Shown piece after piece: positions 61,509 through 64,000 of a stretch of DNA of 64,000 bases; the stretch's first letter is position 1; each line of letters starts with the position of its first letter. Below the pieces are notes generated by a model that worked only from the letters and a program-made list of their open reading frames with translations, searched no databases and had not been told where the DNA came from. The stretch is from Trichobilharzia szidati (taxonomy: Eukaryota > Platyhelminthes > Trematoda > Strigeidida > Schistosomatidae). A program made the translations under genes and the position numbers. The DNA is taken from the NCBI GenBank assembly GCA_944472155.2, contig OX235273.1, positions 87,910,793 to 87,974,792 on the forward strand. Direction: 5' to 3'.

Positions 61509-64000
61509 GTGAGTTATGAGCATTTCTTATCTGTGCTAGACTGCACTCAAAGTGGATTAATTATGAATTCGACTTGGTTATGTTAGCTATCATTTCTGTT
61601 CATGTTGAATATATTTGGCGAAAAATAGCAAGTCTTTCTATGATAATATGATAAGCTTTAGACTTCACTTAGAGTTTAGTACTGAACTAGTATGTAAGGT
61701 TGATTGTGCATGCAGTATGCATAATAGATTTCATGAGAATGGATCTCGACGAAGTACTTTTGTAGGCATAATTTGTTTCATTGCCTTTCGTGGCTAGGTA
61801 CATGCCGCTAGATTTACGACATGTGTAATGTACTACTAACTTTCTCATTATGCCTCAATAGCCATTTTGGCTTCCAAATAACATAGAAGCAAATAATTGG
61901 TCGTTTCGCGTGTCGCATACTGCAGATACAACATATACAACTTAATAAAGAAACTTAAAGGTGATTCTCCTTTAAACACAGGTGTTCACGGAAAATGTGC
62001 AAATGAAGACTAGCGGAGCTTCTCATAACCTGAGGGCTGACAAGAAGCGAATGCGTCCATGCCACTGCCAATGACTTAGAAGACATTCAGATATCATCAT
62101 GAGAAACAAGCATGCTGCACGTGACTTCCAGAGGGGAACAAATGCTGGTAGTATTATCACCCCATTCCATTCGAAACGGAATAGAAGTGCTATCTGTAAC
62201 AGCGAATAACTTAAAGAATGTACAGAAAACTCCATGGAAGATAAAACAAGGAGCTTTGCAAGCTGTTGAGAAAACTTTTTCAGCCTTATTGTGTAAACTC
62301 GATAAAAACTCAAGCTAGTTATTCTACAAACGATTCGGTAGGCTAGTGTTCCTCCTTATAAGTGATACTAGACAGTAATGGATTTAGCTGAATAACTTCG
62401 CTGTGGCTAGGGTTAGGACTGTTAAGTAGTATAGTTAGTCAACATAGTTCATTTGCCTACGTCTGGCTGCATATTTTCTAAGACATTTTTGTGCGGCTAT
62501 GAATTAGCAAATGTAAAACACAGCAACGGAATTTATTTTTGCTTCGGGTGCTTTCACTTTACTTGTTGGTTTGCCTCTGATTTGTCTTTACTCACGTCAA
62601 TTGGCATTTTCGTTTGTTTTCTATAGTGAATGTTTACTCGTAAATTAATTGTTTACAGGGAGCTGAAGAGGATGCTTGCTCCAGAGGATGTACTTTCTCA
62701 AATATGCATTTGTCATCACAAATGCCTACTTGTGAACAATCTTGTAGTGATACCTACAAATTGGATGTAAAGTTGGTGACTGCTTGCAAAGTGGGCTGTG
62801 AAACTAATGGTCAATCATCTATTAATATTGGGGTCCTGCCATTTCCAAGGTAGTGTTGATATTCTACTTAAATTAATTGCGTTTAGCTTCTTTGGAGCTT
62901 TCTTCGACAGAATCCGTCAATTGTTGGGAGGTGTAACTGATGGTAAGCTAATACTTAAATTGGTTGTTACTGCTTTCATAAAAACTATCCGTAACAGGTG
63001 TTTCATTGATGTTAGATGACCCCATTGTAATTAATTCCTAAGCATATTGTCTCAAAAAACTAGTTTGCAGCTTATTTTCACATATGTAACCTCAATTCAT
63101 CTAACTAATATGAATAAGAACTGTCCTGAAGTTACTTCTTATAATAGTTTAAACACAAGTCCCTGGGAATTTATTTCCCACAAATCATACTTCCTAAAAG
63201 GTACTTCTGTAGTCACTCGATTTCATATGAGTAACAGAAAATTTATTGTTACGAAATAGGCTAAAACAGTTATAGTTCGTGTAGACAGCGATTTGGATTT
63301 AATCTTTGTAGATATTTTCTTCTGTTTCCACATTGATTATAGTGTAGTTAGTTTAAATTGTGGAGTATTTCAAAAGCAAACACAGCTCCTGTAACTGGTT
63401 GACTATTGTAATTTCATTAATTCCAGCACAGAAATCCCATGGTGTTTACTTTGGTGAATCCGGGCAAAACTCTTTGATCGTCAGTAGCTTGTCGTTTGCA
63501 ATGCACTTCATCCTTTTTTTCGTCACATGTACTGAAACAATTCCTGATACGATGATGAGACTTCCCCTACCCACATACACTAAGTTAAATGTTGTGTTCC
63601 TGAGAACACAGTTATTAGTTTGGCTTTTATACTTGTTCATTCGAGAAGTGTGCTGGCACACATCCATAGTGAAATAAGCAGTGACATTGGACGTCGGATT
63701 AACATTACATTTTGCAATAGCGGGACAAGACCAAATTAGTGAGGAGTTTAGTAATAGGAGTAACGGATGTTCAGGATCCGAACAAGTATACAAAAAGATA
63801 ACATTCACATTATCGTAGTCAATTTGGAATCATATAGCTATAAAACTCCACCTAATGTTTCGTCGTATTCTGAGAAATCTCACAGGACTAAATTAGTGGA
63901 AAGCCTGTGTAGAATTTTTCGGATATGTGCATAAGTCTGAGTTTCCACACCGACAAGCACACATGAGAACAGAAATGCAGTAGTACTACATGAACATTGT
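61401..64000 (+). CDS. TMEM59: TMEM59-like membrane protein, 5' part (continues past the window)
   Basis: Exons proposed: 61401-61508, 62659-62809, 62850-62942, and one starting at 63427. A signal peptide (MGWSVLLVSVFFSFAVAEDL) is followed by NCKETCITKFD, DACSRGC, TCEQSC and ACKVGC: four CX3C pairs at the spacing found in TMEM59. Then come an amphipathic segment (LLKLIAFSFFGAFFDRIRQL) and GVYFGESGQNSLIVS, matching the TFYLQADDGKIVIFQS region. TMEM59 is a type I Golgi/endosomal protein that modulates glycosylation, trafficking and autophagy. The single C-terminal membrane span and tail should lie to the right. An in-frame ATG at 61356 also exists; I chose 61401 because it starts directly at the signal peptide. 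Confidence 0.82.
62659..62809 (+). CDS. TMEM59: TMEM59-like exon 2: Cys-rich region
   Basis: Acceptor TTGTTTACAG. Reads GAEEDACSRGCTFSNMHLSS, MPTCEQSCSDTYKLD and VTACKVGCETN. It leaves in phase 1. Confidence 0.85.
62810..62849 (+). other. Very short intron (40 nt)
   Basis: GTCAATCATC...TTTCCAAG. Reading through gives a stop (AGG TAG), while removing it joins phase 1 to phase 1 as a Gly codon and continues into SVDILLKLIAF. A branch-like CTATTAAT lies inside. Confidence 0.72.
62850..62942 (+). CDS. TMEM59: TMEM59-like exon 3
   Basis: Encodes SVDILLKLIAFSFFGAFFDR and IRQLLGGVTD, ending G|GTAAGC in phase 1. Confidence 0.78.
63427..63677 (+). CDS. TMEM59: TMEM59-like exon 4 (3' end uncertain)
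   Basis: Acceptor TTCATTAATTCCAG. The phase-1 join gives Ala, then QKSHGVYFGESGQNSLIVSS. The frame stays open to a stop at 63677 but loses resemblance after about 63500, so a donor near 63475 (ATC|GTCAGT) or later is likely. Confidence 0.55.

Noticed and set aside
1..64000. Hammerhead ribozyme of the Sm-alpha SINE type
   Set aside because: I looked for the CTGATGA...GAAA core in the SINE copies and elsewhere and found no convincing arrangement.
1..64000. CRISPR arrays, bacterial operons, ribosome binding sites
   Set aside because: The window is clearly animal nuclear DNA; no such structure was seen.

Overview
This is an AT-rich eukaryotic genomic window, almost certainly from a schistosome or close trematode relative. 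Supporting signs: spliced genes with long late introns and very short introns (about 40 nt), tRNA-headed SINEs, several RTE-type and CR1-like LINEs, a Penelope-like fragment, a Merlin DNA transposon and BEL/Pao LTR material. The species cannot be resolved by reading alone. One assembly gap (498 N) lies at 39890-40387.

Host genes. (1) An RGS12-like regulator of G-protein signalling on the + strand, about 5.8-23.6 kb, reconstructed here as eight phase-consistent coding exons (664 residues; PDZ, PTB and RGS domains), with a probable 3'UTR exon and poly(A) signal near 27.9 kb. (2) A compact COX19 gene on the + strand at 29.06-29.36 kb, with two CX9C pairs. (3) The 3' half of ST7 on the - strand, four exons between 37.7 and 30.6 kb, convergent with COX19; its 5' exons were not found. 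(4) The 5' half of a TMEM59-like membrane protein gene on the + strand from 61.4 kb, running off the right edge.

Repeats. Introns carry five tRNA-headed SINE copies, at least five fragments of one RTE-type LINE family, two fragments of a second RTE family, a Penelope-like/RTE junction, a nearly perfect 93-bp-arm foldback, and an older diverged inverted repeat. From 38 to 61 kb the window is a transposon cluster. An RTE fragment is followed by the gap, then one CR1-like LINE nested inside another (40.5-45.3 kb), then a third CR1-like LINE with an internal deletion (46.0-49.2 kb). A 1,056-bp Merlin element with TIRs and an 8-bp target-site duplication follows (49.5-50.5 kb).

The most unusual object is at 51755-58703: three 346-bp LTRs (TGTCA...TGACA) separated by two internal regions of about 2.95 kb, all bounded by one 5-bp target duplication (TGCTC). 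Each internal region carries only a BEL/Pao-type gag on the - strand, intact in one copy (614 aa) and frameshifted in the other. No pol is visible. It reads as a gag-only, non-autonomous LTR element, duplicated in tandem through a shared LTR.
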